This document shows, one piece after another, positions 43,901-56,915 of a stretch of DNA of 64,000 nucleotides. The stretch comes from Gonatopus flavifemur (lineage: Eukaryota > Arthropoda > Insecta > Hymenoptera > Dryinidae): the NCBI GenBank assembly GCA_018340375.1, contig JAFFJZ010000014.1, positions 7,750,001 through 7,814,000 on the forward strand, given 5' to 3'. The notes beneath the pieces are model-generated. The model was not told where the DNA came from. It made no database searches and saw only the letters and a list, made by a program, of their open reading frames with translations. The number at the start of each line of letters is the position of its first letter. Positions within the stretch are counted from its first letter, which is position 1. A program made the translations under genes and the position numbers.

Positions 43901-45016
43901 TAAGCCAGCGCAGATATTTATTATGGGTCATGGGATCTGAAATATATTGAAACAGAGCAGTGAATGGTCCACAATAGTTTTATAGGGATCCAGGGGAAGG
44001 GGAAAGCTCAGGGAGTGGGTTGATCCTAATTACCAAAAAATCACCAGATTCAAAAATAAGGTCAAACACGTGCTGAAGGCATGAATATGTATATTTTACA
44101 CTCTGTAATTCAACAAAACCAAATCACACAACTCCCTCTCGGAGAACAAAATACCATTGTAAATTGAACATTATAAAAAATTCAAGGGAACACGGGGAAT
44201 CGAAAATAGCACGGAGGGCACGACCACGAGAAAAATATACTAGACGAAGTATGCTGTTCACATTCATCGAGCCAAGGGAGGGCAAGAGAAAACCACGACC
44301 ATAAAATCAATTCGTCAAGGACAAACACGCACAAGAGAGGAAAATGTAACACTCGGAAGGAAAACAGGTTGGAAGAAAAATCCAAGGGAGGAACACGTGG
44401 AGGATGCCACGCGATGAAATCTCCCACAAGATCCGCACGGGCAGTTTTTCCGAAAAATTTTCCTTGTGCACTTTGCCGTGGCTCTGTCATACAAGAAGTG
44501 GTGGGCAAGATGGCCATTCCCTCCTTCTTCACCGACGGGTGAATTCATAAAATAACTCATTGAACTCCGTCAGTGAATTTTCGTTGGAACTTTTTCCTGT
44601 GAGTTCCTTTATCAATCTAGGTGATGTTTTGGGCCTAAGAATCGACGGGTGTATGTGTGTTCATGCGCTATAAGGTTCTTCCGGAAGGAGGTGCTCCCAT
44701 CCTTCTGCAATGTCTTCATTCCTTCTAGCACAAGGGTGAGATGGCGTGCTGTGGTGAAGGTTGTCTCTCTCCTCCTCTGGCTTTTCCTTCTGTAGATTGA
44801 CACCTCGGTAGGTTGACGAATACCAGGTTCACTTTCTCTTGAACTCTGGATTAGAAGGAGAAAGCGATACCCGCGAGTCATTTCCAGCCTTCCGATAGGT
44901 GCAGAAAGGAGAACAAACGGAGTGATGCTGGAGCTGCCCTTCTGCGTTGAACCAATGCCTCCCGTGTACTCGTGGCGTGGGTGACGCTGCTTCTTCGGGG
45001 CAGGCAACCTCAACAC
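43901..45016. other. Unrecognised, relatively GC-rich stretch
   Basis: Overlapping minus-strand frames of 80-134 codons occur between 44182 and 45016. None shows a domain. Composition is less AT-rich than nearby. The frame ending at 45016 runs into the insertion at 45017. Beyond the insertion, the sequence resumes at 48167. Confidence 0.35.
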
Positions 45017-48000
45017 CCCATGTGGAAATTGCCGGAGTTGACAAATCGCCCAGTACTGGGAAGGTTGTATTTGCCAGACTTCGGCAAAAACAACTGTTCC
45101 TGTTCAAGCCCATTACTGTTTTCCAACTGGCTGTACATGTTAGACGGAGTTTAGACGGTATTGTTTGGCGTGGACAGACAGTGTTGGGCCAGTAATGAAT
45201 CAACACTGGCCGGAAAATACACGGATCGTAGTGTAACGGAGCCGCGCCAGTACTGTGCCAGAGTTGGGATGATCATTCAATATATCCAATAGGCGATCGA
45301 GTGCCAGGATCGGTAGGGCAATGGCTGACTACAAAATCGGTAGTCGAACTAGGTTAAAATTATGTCCATGGAAATCCGGCTGTTATGGTAAACCAAAACG
45401 TCGCCAGTGCTGCCCCAGAGTTGGGATTACCATTTCATAGATTTGATAGCCAACTATATGCCAGTATCAATATGGCACTGGCTGACTACAAAATCGATGT
45501 CGTATTGTCGTTAAAATCGTAGCGATGGGGATCAGGCTAATAGGGTGAGCCGAAGCTTCACCAGTACTGGGCCAAAGTTGGGATGACCATTCAATATATC
45601 CAATAGGCGATCAAGTGCCAGGATCGGTAGGGCAATGGCTAACTTCAAAATCGGCAGTCGAACTACGTTAAAATTATGTCCATGGAAATCCAGCTATTAT
45701 GGTAAACCAAAGCGGCGCCAGTACTGAGCCAGAGTTGGGATTACCATTTCATATATTTGATAGCCAACCATATGTCAGTATTGGTATGGCACTGATTGGC
45801 TACGAAATTTGTAATCAACTGAATCAGTATAGCCACTTCTTCGCCCACCTAATATGGTAAATGAATCAGGTCATTTTTGTTACCTAATGGCGCAGCTCTG
45901 GTGAACCACCAGATGCATGTTTATTCGGGGATTTCTTTTGACGAAAGTTGATAACCGATTCCAAAGCCAGTCAGTCCCCTATTAATTCGGGCACATTGTT
46001 TTCGACCTCACATATCGTACTCCCTCCAACTCTGGCTTTGTTCTGGCGTAGCTTTGGCTCACTACAACACCCAATCTCCGCTATTCCAATATTCTGCCAA
46101 TAATATTATCATAATGAACAGAGTTCACGCGAGTCATGTAGACCAATGTCTGGTTGTTTGTATATATGTATATATTCCAAGAGCCAGCAATCTCCATGCA
46201 CGCTCATTAGACGTATTCAAATTTTCTCGTACATCTATCAGACGCACACAGAGGTTTGGGTGTTCTTAGAGTGTAGTTCTACGTAAAATCGTCGATTTGA
46301 ATTCCCAAATATGTCTTATAATAGAGTGAAAAAATATCGTGAACTCCAAAAAGTTTCAGTCGATGATACAGATTCTGACAATGAAGAAAGTAACCAAGGT
46401 TAGTATAAGATATCATCAGCATTTATGGTATTCTTACACCATTCAAACTACTTACAACCCCAACAGATCCCCAATAGTTTTCCACTCCAAATTTTCAATA
46501 AGAACGCAAAAAGTACAGGAGTTTTCAAGAAGCTCATAATGGATACAATATATTTATGAAGAACTCTTTTAGAATTCTTGTGCAATTTGGGAAACTATTT
46601 TGAAAAGGAATGATTGTCAGTAAGTGTCTTCAACCAGTAATTCACTATTGAACCGATACCGATACCGATTGTACTCAAATACCACAAGCACTTTTCAAAC
46701 ATTCCAAGCTTGTGCAAGCTTGTTTCAAGCAATCTAAGCATGTGATCACGCATAGAATGTGCAAATAATCCACACGGTGAACAATGTTCTAAAATCACTC
46801 CCGATTATGTCAATTCATTATGACAAATGACGTGGTACTGGCGAGGGTGTATTTGCGAAAGTTCGGCAGAAACAACTGTGCCTGTTCAGAATCATTACCG
46901 TTTTTCAACTGTCGTCGAACATTCGCAAAATTTCAGACGGTATTGGCTCGCGTGGACAGACGGTATAGGGTCAGTATCGAATGAATACTGTCTGGACAAT
47001 ACCCAGGATTTCGAGAAACGGCACCACGCCAGTATTCAGCCAAAGTTGGTATTATGATTCAATATGTTCGATAGACGACATGGTACCAGTATTGGTGGGA
47101 CTCTGGTTGACTACGGAATCGGTATTCGATTGAAATTAAAATCACGATCTTGGCAACTTGATTTTTGTAGTGAGCCGGAGTCGCGCCAGTATCAAGACAG
47201 AGTTGGTATGATCATTCAATACGTTCGATAGAGAACAATGGACCAGTATTGGTAGAATCTTGTTCCACTACGGAGTCTATGGTAAATTGCGTGACTTCAA
47301 GGGAATTGGTGCAATAAATGGGAATTTAAGTGGTCCGTTGTCAAGTTGGAGATTAGCTGATGTCACAGAGACTCTGTTTCTCACTCGCAGGTCCCGGGTT
47401 CAATCCTTGCCCAGTGAACTTTCATGAAACCACTTCCAAAGCGTCTTTCTCAGATAACGGTGATGAGACAAATAGATTCACAAAGTTTTGAAAGTTCAAA
47501 TTCAATGTATTTTCTTTTTACTTGAAATATAACTCCGGGAATCTCTAATTACCAGCACTGTGCCAGTACTGGGTCGGGTCTGAATTCCTACATAGGATGT
47601 ATCATTCTGACCCTCTACCACTTCTCATCGAGGTGTGGTAGAACAATTGGTTCTGTTGCCATGCCAGAGTTCCACCATAGTAGGCACACGCCAAATATCG
47701 CTACCGACGTGGTGGTAAATGTTTCACTGGCCCTTATGTAAGATGATGTTATTATTCCGACTCCTTGCCAGTACCGTCCAAACCACTAGCCCCATAATGG
47801 TAGGGTTAGATTTGACAATACTGGCAACTCTGGCAACAGTGCTCAGCCAGTGCAGAAACACATCTGTCTATCCACATAGCACAAAGCTATGCCAGTGCGG
47901 GAATCATTCCGTGCCCAGTACTGGCCGAACAATTGATTCTGTAGCCATGCCAGAGTTCCACCATAGTAGGCACACACCAAATATCGCTACCGACGTGATG

Positions 48001-48166
48001 GTAAATGTTTTACTGGCCCTTATGTAAAATGATGTTATCATTCCGACTTCTTGCCAGTACCGTCCAAACCACTGGCCCCATAAGGGCAAGGTTGGATTTG
48101 CCAGTACTGGCAACTCTGGCAACAGTACCGGGCCAGTAGCGGCCCGTGTGTACATTTCCACATGGG
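45017..48166. mobile_element. CCCATGTGGAAAT element, 3,150 bp, AC target, built of GCCAGTACTGG words
   Basis: It starts CCCATGTGGAAAT and ends ATTTCCACATGGG, with AC at 45015-45016 and 48167-48168. Inside are alternating units of about 160 and 150 bp at 45247-45870 (GCCAGAGTTGGGATNACCAT, TGCCAGNATCGGTAGGGCAA), two more at about 47030-47280, two copies of a GACGGTATT...GGACAGAC segment near 45060 and 46850, and a 286-bp tandem pair at 47641/47927. A SINE-like insertion lies at about 47325-47530. The interior between about 45870 and 46840 is unrecognised. There is no coding capacity. Confidence 0.75.
47325..47530 (+). repeat. tRNA-derived SINE-like sequence
   Basis: GGTCCCGGGTTCAATCCTTG holds a tRNA B-box match (GGTTCAATCC). 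The A-box equivalent near TTAGCTGATG is weak. It is nested inside the GCCAGTACTGG element. Confidence 0.5.
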
Positions 48167-48413
48167 ACAGTACAAAAAGGACAGGAATTAGAGGGGGACA
48201 GGGATAGTCAAGGGGGGGAGTGTGTTCCCGATTCATGTATGAGCTAGAAATATCTAGAGTGGAAATATTTGAGGATAGATATTCATCATCTTTGATATTC
48301 AAGGGGAGAATTATCTGAAATTGAACAGAATCAAAAATACGGATATCTGATGAAGAACAAAGTATTGGAGAGTGAGGATGTTTCGGCATATTAGATGTAC
48401 ATACATACATATA

Positions 48414-50262
48414 CAGGGTGATTCAAAATTCCCGCACTCTTTTTTGGGAGTAGATTCCTGATGAAATTCTGAAACGATTTGTCCTTTTGCACAATGCTCT
48501 CCGACGCATGATTTTCGAGATATAATTAATTGAAGTTGACTAATTATGAGGTGGATCCATCGGTCATTCAGGAGCGTCATAACAGAACAAGAGAGGAAGG
48601 TGCTTGCAGAGGGCGTTCATACGATCAGCTGATCGGTATAATCGATACGATTTACCAACATACAAATTGGTAAATTTTCTATGTAGAACGATTGAATTCG
48701 TCGACACTGTGGAAAAATTGATTATTGTCATGAACTCTTATCACGATATGCTGTAGGTGAAAGTTGTAATTTCAGTAATGATTTTTATTACGCAGACAAA
48801 TGTAAAATAGTGTTATTTCGTAGGGATAGGGATTCAAGTGGGAGAAAAAAGTATAACTACTCGTTTTCAATCAGAATTTTCATGTAAAGAAGAAAACATG
48901 AGAATTTTCATTCATCCGATACCCAATTTGAACGGTTCGATTAGTAAGTTTAACACAAGAGATTGGATTCCGAATCCTGTATTCTGATTGGTCGAGAATC
49001 AATGTATGTTAGATCAATCCTCGGCCGTTTCAAATGATTCTTCTGGAGAATGTGTTTTCGACTCATCCCAACCACAACATTGAACAATGATGAATTCATT
49101 CGAATTCACCCTTTGTACATCATTCGATGATTATAAAGGGTTTATCGAACGTTAATAACTTACTTGAGATCACTCAAGATCATTCATGTTGAAATCAAAA
49201 TCTAATTCAAATTGTGTGCAAGTTCGAGCGCGTTTCTACATTGAGAAAATGTATTCGTCCTAAAAAGGACGGAGTTGGTTAATCTTCAAAGACAATTCTT
49301 TTTCCATTTGAAATAACAATATGCCCTTTGAAGTCATATGTGCTTTAAATGAAACTGTTTCGAACTGTCACCTGATTTTGATCGTATCACGAATGGTTGA
49401 TTCAAGCTAAACAAACCGTATGTGATTACAATGTCAATCAAGTGCAATGATTGGGTCGTATACGATGTCACACCTTGTATTTTCGTCAAAATTGATGGAT
49501 TCTGCAAGTTGAAGTAAGTTATTAACGTTCGATAAACCCTTTATAATCATCGAATGATGTAAAAAGGGTGAATTCAAATAAATTCATCATTGTTCAATGT
49601 TGTGGTCGGGATGAGTCGAAAACACATTCTCCAGAAGAATCATTTGAAACGGCCGAGAATTGATCTAACATTCATTGATTCTCGACCAATCAGAATACAG
49701 GATTCGGAATCCAATCTCTTGTGTTAAACTTACTAATCAAACCGTTCAAATTGGGTATCGGAGAATGAAAATTCTCATGTTTTCTTCTTTACATGAAAAT
49801 TCTGATTGAAAACGAGTAGTTATACTTTTTTCTCCCACTTGAATCCCTATCCCTACGAAATAACACTATTTTACATTTGTCTGCGTAATAAAAATCATTA
49901 CTGAAATTACAACTTTCACCTACAGCATATCGTGATAAGAGTTCATGACAATAATCAATTTTTCCACAGTGTCGACGAATTCAATCGTTCTACATAGAAA
50001 ATTTACCAATTTGTATGTTGGTAAATCGTATCGATTATACCGATCAGCTGATCGTATGAGCGCCCTCTGCAAGCACCTTCCTCTCTTGTTCTGTTATGAC
50101 GCTCCTGAATGACCGATGGATCCACCTCATAATTAGTCAACTTCAATTAATTATATCTCGGAAATTATGCGTCGGAGAGCATTGTGCAAAAGGACAAATC
50201 GTTTTAGAATTTCATCAGGAATCTACTCCCAAAAAAGAGTGCGGGAATTTTGAATCACCCTG
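48414..50262. mobile_element. CAGGGTGATTC giant palindrome, 1,849 bp, TA target
   Basis: Arms 48414-49164 and 49513-50262 are inverted copies about 750 bp long with only scattered differences (for example CGCATGATTTTCGAGAT against its counterpart ATCTCGGAAATTATGCG). The loop is 348 bp. TA lies at 48412-48413 and 50263-50264. The matching minus frame (48311-48580) and plus frame (50096-50278) are the same arm sequence read twice. No transposase is encoded. Confidence 0.93.
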
Positions 50263-50270
50263 TATATATA

Positions 50271-50806
50271 CTGGGTGATTCAAAATTGCCGTACACTTTT
50301 CTGAGAGCAGATTCTTCATGAAATTCTGAAAAGGTTTTGGTCCGGAATATTTAGATCTGATCCTTAGATCCGGGGATATGAGCATTTTCTAATTTTTTGA
50401 AGAATCTAAATACCTCGGGAGTACCATATCACTGACTTTTGAATCCAACACTATTCTCTAAGTCAGATCACGGGGTATCCCTGGAAAAAAATTAATCTCA
50501 TTCAGCTTCCTTCGTTGTGGAGTTATAGCGATTTGAACTTGTTGAATTCTGATTGGCTGGGATGCAAAAAATTTCAAACCGCTATAACTCCAAAACAAAG
50601 GAAGCTGAATGAGATTTTTTTTTCCAGGGATACCACATGATCTGACTCAGTGAATGGTATTGGATTCAAAAGTCATAAATATGGTAATTCCGAGGTATTT
50701 GGATTTTTCAAAAAATTGGAAAATGCTCATATCTCTGGATCTAAGGATCAGATTTGAATATTTCGGACCAAAATCTTATCAGCATTTCATCAGGAATCTG
50801 CTCCCA
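50271..50806. mobile_element. CTGGGTGATTC palindromic element, right end lost
   Basis: This is a sister of 32650-33216, starting CTGGGTGATTCAAAATTGCC. The right arm runs to GAATCTGCTCCCAGA and then stops before the terminal 30-40 bp. It abuts the giant palindrome across a TATATATA junction. Confidence 0.88.
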
Positions 50807-51899
50807 GATTTGCCTGACTTAAGGGACTGAGAATGCGATTGATTCTAAAATGATCCCCCCGAAAGCTCGATCACTCTCGTTATTCTTCAAGCTGAATTAT
50901 ATTCCTACTCTCGCTCTATTCCAGATAGCACCGGAGTTCCAACGAAGAGCTCCAGTTTGAGAGTGCAAAAAGAATTCATTATAAATACTTTGGATTCAAA
51001 TCGAATTGTCATGAACACATTAGTGTTCAGGAACAATTTATATTCCGAGTTTGGAAATAATTTTCTGAAGATTCAAAACGTATTCATTTCGAATTTATTG
51101 AAATTATATTGAGTATGAATTACCATTGGTGCCATCTGGATATGCTTCATAATTCTATTTCTGAAGTCCATAGAAGGAAAAGTCCATTTCTAAAAGAATC
51201 CGCAATACAATATCATACTCTCTCTTCATACTCTTGGATCTTCTCTACGATTGCCTGGGTCTCTTGAATCCAGGATTTAGCACATAACAGTAGGGAGGAG
51301 GACGAAGAATTGTTCGAAATCATGAGCTGCTTTGTCTCATATTATCTAAAGTCTCCTCAAAGAAAATCAAAAGCATGAAACAATATTCTTCCATAGAAAC
51401 TAGTGGAGGTTAACGGTATTTCATTGTGACTAGGTGACTGGGGAAACGACGTATGTTAAAATAGCTGAATGGATTAATGTGTGTGAAACAACACAATAAC
51501 ACCTTGCTGATGTATGAATTATATCAAGTTTCAGGTTATGCCAGAAGATATTCATAACATCCATAATAGTAGGCTCAAGATATGAAAGAACGAAATCGTT
51601 TCATAATTTCAATTTAGACGACCTCTGAATACATTGTGACTTGAAGCCTTGATTTCAGATATAGCATCAGTTTGAAGTATCTGTCGTCTGTCCAGTCACT
51701 GTGGTTGAGCTGGACTACAATTATTCTTCACTAGTTATAAACTAATCGCTATACAGAAGGTATAATTTCATGTGTTCGATGTTTTTCAAACACCCTTTGT
51801 TTAGTCTGCTTTACATTTGGTTACGTTTCTGAATGGAGTAACAACATTCCGCTGGATGCAATGATCAGTTCAGTTCAGTCAGTTTATCAAAATTCCGGG
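50807..51899. other. No gene recognised
   Basis: Unique AT-rich sequence. I see no long frame, repeat or terminal structure. Confidence 0.4.
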
Positions 51900-52124
51900 T
51901 TACAGAATTCGAAAAGGCTTTTCGGAAACGAAGTCTATTTGCCCTCCACACAAATACATAGGAAATTGCACAAATAAATACATAAAAGAGATTTTATTAC
52001 ATCCATGTTGCCACGTTTTGGCTGTTACTTCGGCCCTCTGCTGAGTCTGGATGCAAGGATGTTTAGCGTGCACTATGACTCGGTTTGCGAAGAAATTGTG
52101 ATTAGATATAATACTCTTCATCAA
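51900..52124 (-). other. Possible exon or relic of a C1GALT1-like beta-1,3-galactosyltransferase
   Basis: The minus-strand frame reads NRVIVHAKHPCIQTQQRAEV and then TAKTWQHGCNKISFM. This resembles the segment of core-1 galactosyltransferases where HP, a run ending in TW, and CNK precede the first strand of the glycosyltransferase fold. Only about 35 residues can be compared, and the rest of the frame is unlike the family. A GTACGT donor-like and a TGTGTATAG acceptor-like site lie just upstream, only 34 bp apart. No DDD motif or other exon was found nearby. Confidence 0.25.
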
Positions 52125-54459
52125 AACTATACACAGAAAATAAAATCATATTAGACGTACCTTTGTTTATTAGACATCTCTTCATAGCTTCTTCCGTAGA
52201 GAGAGACGAAAGAGATTTGGAACAGTTGTTTCAGAGTGAACTATATGTCCAGTCGCTTTAGTCAGATTTAAGTGTAGTCATTATTGATCAGGGTATGCAA
52301 GGAGGATAATATTCTATCTATTCACTATTCTGTTTCATTATTCGTCCACGATTCTGGTTGCATTGGTGTATCAATTATACTTTTGCCTGTAAAAAATGGC
52401 AAATGAACTTCAATAATCACCCTTGAGCAGGCTCAGTATAATCTATTTCATCAACTGCCTACGATCCTATTCGGAGAAATCGACAGTAGAGCCTCCCAAA
52501 GTGGCTGATCAAAACCAGATGATCAGCTACTTCGAAAGGCTCCAGTAGTTGACTGGCCGTCAAAACTTATGATATATCCCTGACTTTCTGGTATGTGGAG
52601 AAATTGCGAATAAACTTGAATTTTTCCCCTTGACCATGCTCGATATGATTCATTTGATCATTTACCAACGACTCTGGTAGGAGAACCTGATAGTAGACTC
52701 AATATGGATTGCGTATGAATTATATATGGTCATATTATAGTCTATATTATAGACTAACGCTAAAGCACATCATCTCAAGAGCTTTCTCATTCGTTTGGAG
52801 AATTGATAGTTTCGTGACTTCACGCTTGGATCGCTGCCAATAGTTCTGTAGAGTTTTGCACTGAGTCTATAGGCCCTGGTACTACCCTATTAGCATTGAA
52901 ACACAGAACACACTGCAATTAAACGGACAAGTTTTCGAGCTTGTTCAAGAGGTTAAAATCTAATTGTTGCGTTATAAGAACTGGGATATATAGGTTGACA
53001 ATACATGATCGATATCTTATAACAGGTGTATATTTGACGTTCTTATGTGCCTCACATATTTCAACGTCAGCTCAGATTTTATGAATTACAAAAGTTTTTC
53101 AACTATGAAATTTTCTCATTTTTTTAATTATAACTTATATATTTTAGATTATTTATCCTTTTCTCATCCCCCAAATCATGAAAGAAGTTAATTACCTAAG
53201 AAAGTAGTGATGAGTAATAAAAAAATAATATTTTTTGATAATTTGACCGATAATTCGCACAAATTTGAAACTACAAGAACTTTGAAACTAAATATTTCGA
53301 GAAATATCGATGTCAGCGATCTGATGCTCCAGACCCTTCTTGTAGGAAATTTGATTTCCTATAAGATTTTCATATACATTTTTCCTTCAGCTCTTGTCAT
53401 TAACGAGAAAAACGAGAATTAGTGGCAGAAAAACGAGAATTTCATGAAAAAATGAGGTTTAGCGCCCCGTACTACCTCGCCGGTGTGAGTTACGATTATT
53501 CCGCCCTAGACACTTTTGTAGAGCATTGAATTCTGAGGAAATCCCATCTTTGAGCGAGATGATACTATAAAATGCGGCTGAGATATAGGAATTTAAAGAA
53601 TAAAAATCAAATTCCACGTGTATTTCATATGGGAAATCTTCCCACGCCTAGGGCGAGTACTTAATATTTTTATTCAGGGCTCAAATTTTTCAGGGATGGT
53701 TTTTTAAGTGATTTCCAACAAAATTTCACTATGGGACCGAGAAAAAAAAATAGTCACAAAAAAAAGCACCCTGATAAATATACATATATATATTACTCAT
53801 AGTTCCGAGACAACTCCCTGGTGGCGCTGAAACTCGTGTCCTTCTTCCCCATTATACCTTGGGTACCCTGCTAACCCGGTAAAATCATTGTTTTTTTGAA
53901 CACCGCGTAAATTATTCCAATAAGGCTCAAGGCTCTATCTGAGCCATCCAGCCTATTCAAATAATCAGTTCCGATCAATCTTCGCCGCGTAGTCGATCAT
54001 GAGGAATCACAAATACGAAAGTCCCCACTGGCATATTCCGTTGGATTCGCGTAGAACTACGGTTATTTCCATTAGATCCCGGACGATCTAAAAGTACACT
54101 CGCGTGTCATACGTCATAAACCTCGTGTGCACACGTATTGGGGGTTATCAAATAGAAAGTCCGGACTAGTAGGATTATTCAAATAATATTTTCATTTAAT
54201 GTTTCAACTTTCGAGGATGTTTATAACAATCAAACTTTTGTATAGTATTAAGAGTGATTATTATGACGAACAAGTGTCTTGAGCAGTTTCGTCAGTTTGA
54301 CGTAGTTTATGTAATAAAGATATATGAATTGAAACTTCAAATTCGAGTCGTGATTTATTAATCTGTGGCCCACATTCCCCTCTTAATATCACAGAACTCT
54401 GGGAATCCGGCGAGCTGGAGGCATTATAGGGGGCTTTTGATGAGTGACATCGTCATATA
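52125..54459. other. No gene recognised
   Basis: This is unique AT-rich sequence. 54100-54400 ends in AATAAAG followed by a TATTAATCTGTGGCCCACA-like segment that could be an LTR or transcript end, but no partner copy is in the window. The 71-codon frame at 53207-53422 has no recognised domain. Confidence 0.35.
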
Positions 54460-55394
54460 CCCATACAGGAAACCCCGAGAATGTAAACACAGCCAATAAT
54501 CGGCCCATGTATGGCTACCATTTAATGGCCAATAATGGATTCACATCATTGGCACAACTGTGGCCCACCACTGGCTGATAAGAAAGGCCAGCAATGAAAA
54601 CAGCCGATAATCAGCCGATGTACGGCTACGGTAAACGGCCAACAATTGATTCCCCGTTACTGGCTGGAATATGGCCTATTACTGAGTGAAATGGATTCCA
54701 AAGTTGAATGTATTGTATTCGTAATCACCCCTGAAAAAAGTTTGTTTTGGCCTTATTTCTATTACGTTGAATAAATAATTCATATCCATCAAATACGTTT
54801 TACATGATTCAAATGAATTCTTATTCATATAGATAATCAATTACTTTCTCATGTAAATAACAAAAAAATTTGAAGGAATAAGCAACTGAATTCAACTGAT
54901 TTATCGAGAATATTTTTGACTCGTATAATTTTACATTCGAGATTGTCGAAATATCAGGCATGCAAATCTATTTGGAAGAAAACATCCATTTCTGATCTCG
55001 TGAAAACTGGAATGACAAACATCCCAAAAACAAAAAAGTGTTTTGGGTCACGCTTAACCACTCATTTGAACTAATACTGAACCGATTATTCTGGAACGCA
55101 GTCATATTACCATTGGATATCATTATTATTATGCCCTCCTAATCTGTCATTGATGGCTAACATTCGAACATTATCCCGAAATTTCTGGCCATAAATCGGG
55201 ATCATTTAGCCCCATTACTGGGCCAATCAATAATTTCATACATGGCCCATTATTTATTGCCATTACTGGACCCACGTTATCATCCAGCAATTAACCATTG
55301 ATGAGCCATTGATGGGCGCCATTAACGGGCAAAGAACGCCGTTTGTGGTCCAGTAACGTGCCATTATTGGGCCAATTGTTCAACCCTGTATGGG
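54460..55394. mobile_element. CCCATACAGG element, 935 bp, TA target
   Basis: It starts CCCATACAGG and ends CCTGTATGGG, with TA at 54458-54459 and 55395-55396. Both sides are built of degenerate GGCCAATAATGGC / CAGCCGATAATCAGCCGATG words. The middle (54700-55180) is unrecognised. Confidence 0.75.
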
Positions 55395-55419
55395 TACCCA
55401 CGGGTCTCAGATCTCGAAA

Positions 55420-55930
55420 CGTCACACTTTTGATATATAATCCAACTATACATTTTCTATTAAGCACAATACGAACTTGATCGGTCCATGTGATTTCGAA
55501 ATGCAAACCTTTCAAATTTTCAAGCGACCTAAATATCACGACTATGATTTTCTATCATCATCAGCTCTTTCTTATCAAGATAGATTCTGGCTATCTTTGG
55601 GGGTGCATTTCGATATACGGTATCCTCGAAATGATTGATTCTCATCCAATAGTATAGATCATAGATGTATTCTGTCTATTTCTTTTCACCAACGTCCAAT
55701 AGCGTTCATTTCAGTATAGTATATAAAGTATATACATTGTGAATTAAGATGCAAACAAATAATCGGTCAATGAGGCGATGTTTTCACAGGTCATTATAAT
55801 AATATTGAAAGAATAATCACAGAATGAATGATTTACAGGTTGCTACAATATTGTGTGATTCAGAACAACGGTCAAACACGAATAACTTGGAAATGTATAT
55901 ACTTTCATATATTACATAGAAAAATTCATG
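55420..55930. repeat. Dispersed repeat, counterpart of 42246-43900 without MITEs
   Basis: It holds ATTAAGCACAATACGAACTT, GATCGGTCCATGTGATTTCG and AGCGTTCATTTCAGTATAGT in the same order as the other copy. Confidence 0.65.
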
Positions 55931-56548
55931 AATGAATTAACGAGAGGTGATTTGTGAAAAAAAAAACAGAAAAAGTTTGAGAGAGGTATGAATTCATCTG
56001 CTACATTCAGAGAATTGGAAGATATACAAAGGTGAGCTTTGTATGGTGGATGATGTGAAAAATTCCGAAACATATCAGAAACGATCAAGACGTTTAGTTT
56101 CAAACGAGTTAGAATTGTTCCTAGTATGTCAAACGGTTGAACCTAATTTTTGTTTGACTCTACGATATATTTTCAATTCAATACAATCAGTGCCGTCTTG
56201 AGGCACAAGCACTAGGAGCGAGCGCTTAGGGCCTCATGCTATGGGGGGGGGGGGGGCCTCCTCCGTGCCATGTCAAAAATAATAACTCCAAATTTTTACA
56301 AGACAAATTGGAACGGGAACAAGATTTCCATAACTTGATATTTTTTTTCAATCGAAAATCATTATAAATGGTTTTCTCATACCAATTGTCATAGATTGAT
56401 TTGAGTCAATGCAAAACTTCACTTCCATTATGGTTTTACATCAAAATGATTTTGGTCAAAATAAGAATACAATTTTCTCGTAGAAACCTTATAAAAAATG
56501 AATTTGGAAAACAGTTGGAGAATACAATGAATATTCATAAATAAATAC

Positions 56549-56915
56549 TCATAAATAAATTTGTTTTCTCGCTTTCTTAAAAGCGAAATCAGAAATGATC
56601 TCTTCAATATTCATAAATCCGAGTATATCGGATTCAATAAACATTAGAGACAGAGAATTTAACCTCTCTTCCAACATTGTATTACGATGATCATTTTTGA
56701 TAAATTTCTGAGCTGAAAAAGATCTTTCGCCGCTACAGTTTGTGACCATCATGCATGAAAACATACGGGAACAGATTTCAAGATTTGGAAATGTTGATAT
56801 TGAATGTTCATTCTCAATCATCTTGTATATGTCTAGTATTGAATCATTTTTCTCATTTTTACCTTTATTTAGATAGTACTTGAATTGCAAACTTTCTGAA
56901 ATCAATGCTGTTACG
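56549..56915 (-). pseudogene. hAT transposase, C-terminal dimerisation part
   Basis: After the insertion at 56916 the reading frame resumes with ALISESLQFKYYL and continues to the hAT dimerisation domain, VTNCSGERSFSAQKFIKND then RLNSLSLMFIESD, ending KKARKQIYL and a stop near 56549. The NCSGERSFS core is well preserved. It is the last part of the gene whose upstream exons are at 58629-60501, 61679-61762 and 61926-62355. Confidence 0.85.

Noticed and set aside
44182..45016. Several overlapping minus-strand ORFs of 80-134 codons
   Set aside because: The frames overlap in different phases in a GC-richer stretch where stops are rarer. No domain, start context or splice signal singles out one.
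48311..50278. Two homologous short genes on opposite strands
   Set aside because: They are the two arms of the palindrome at 48414-50262.
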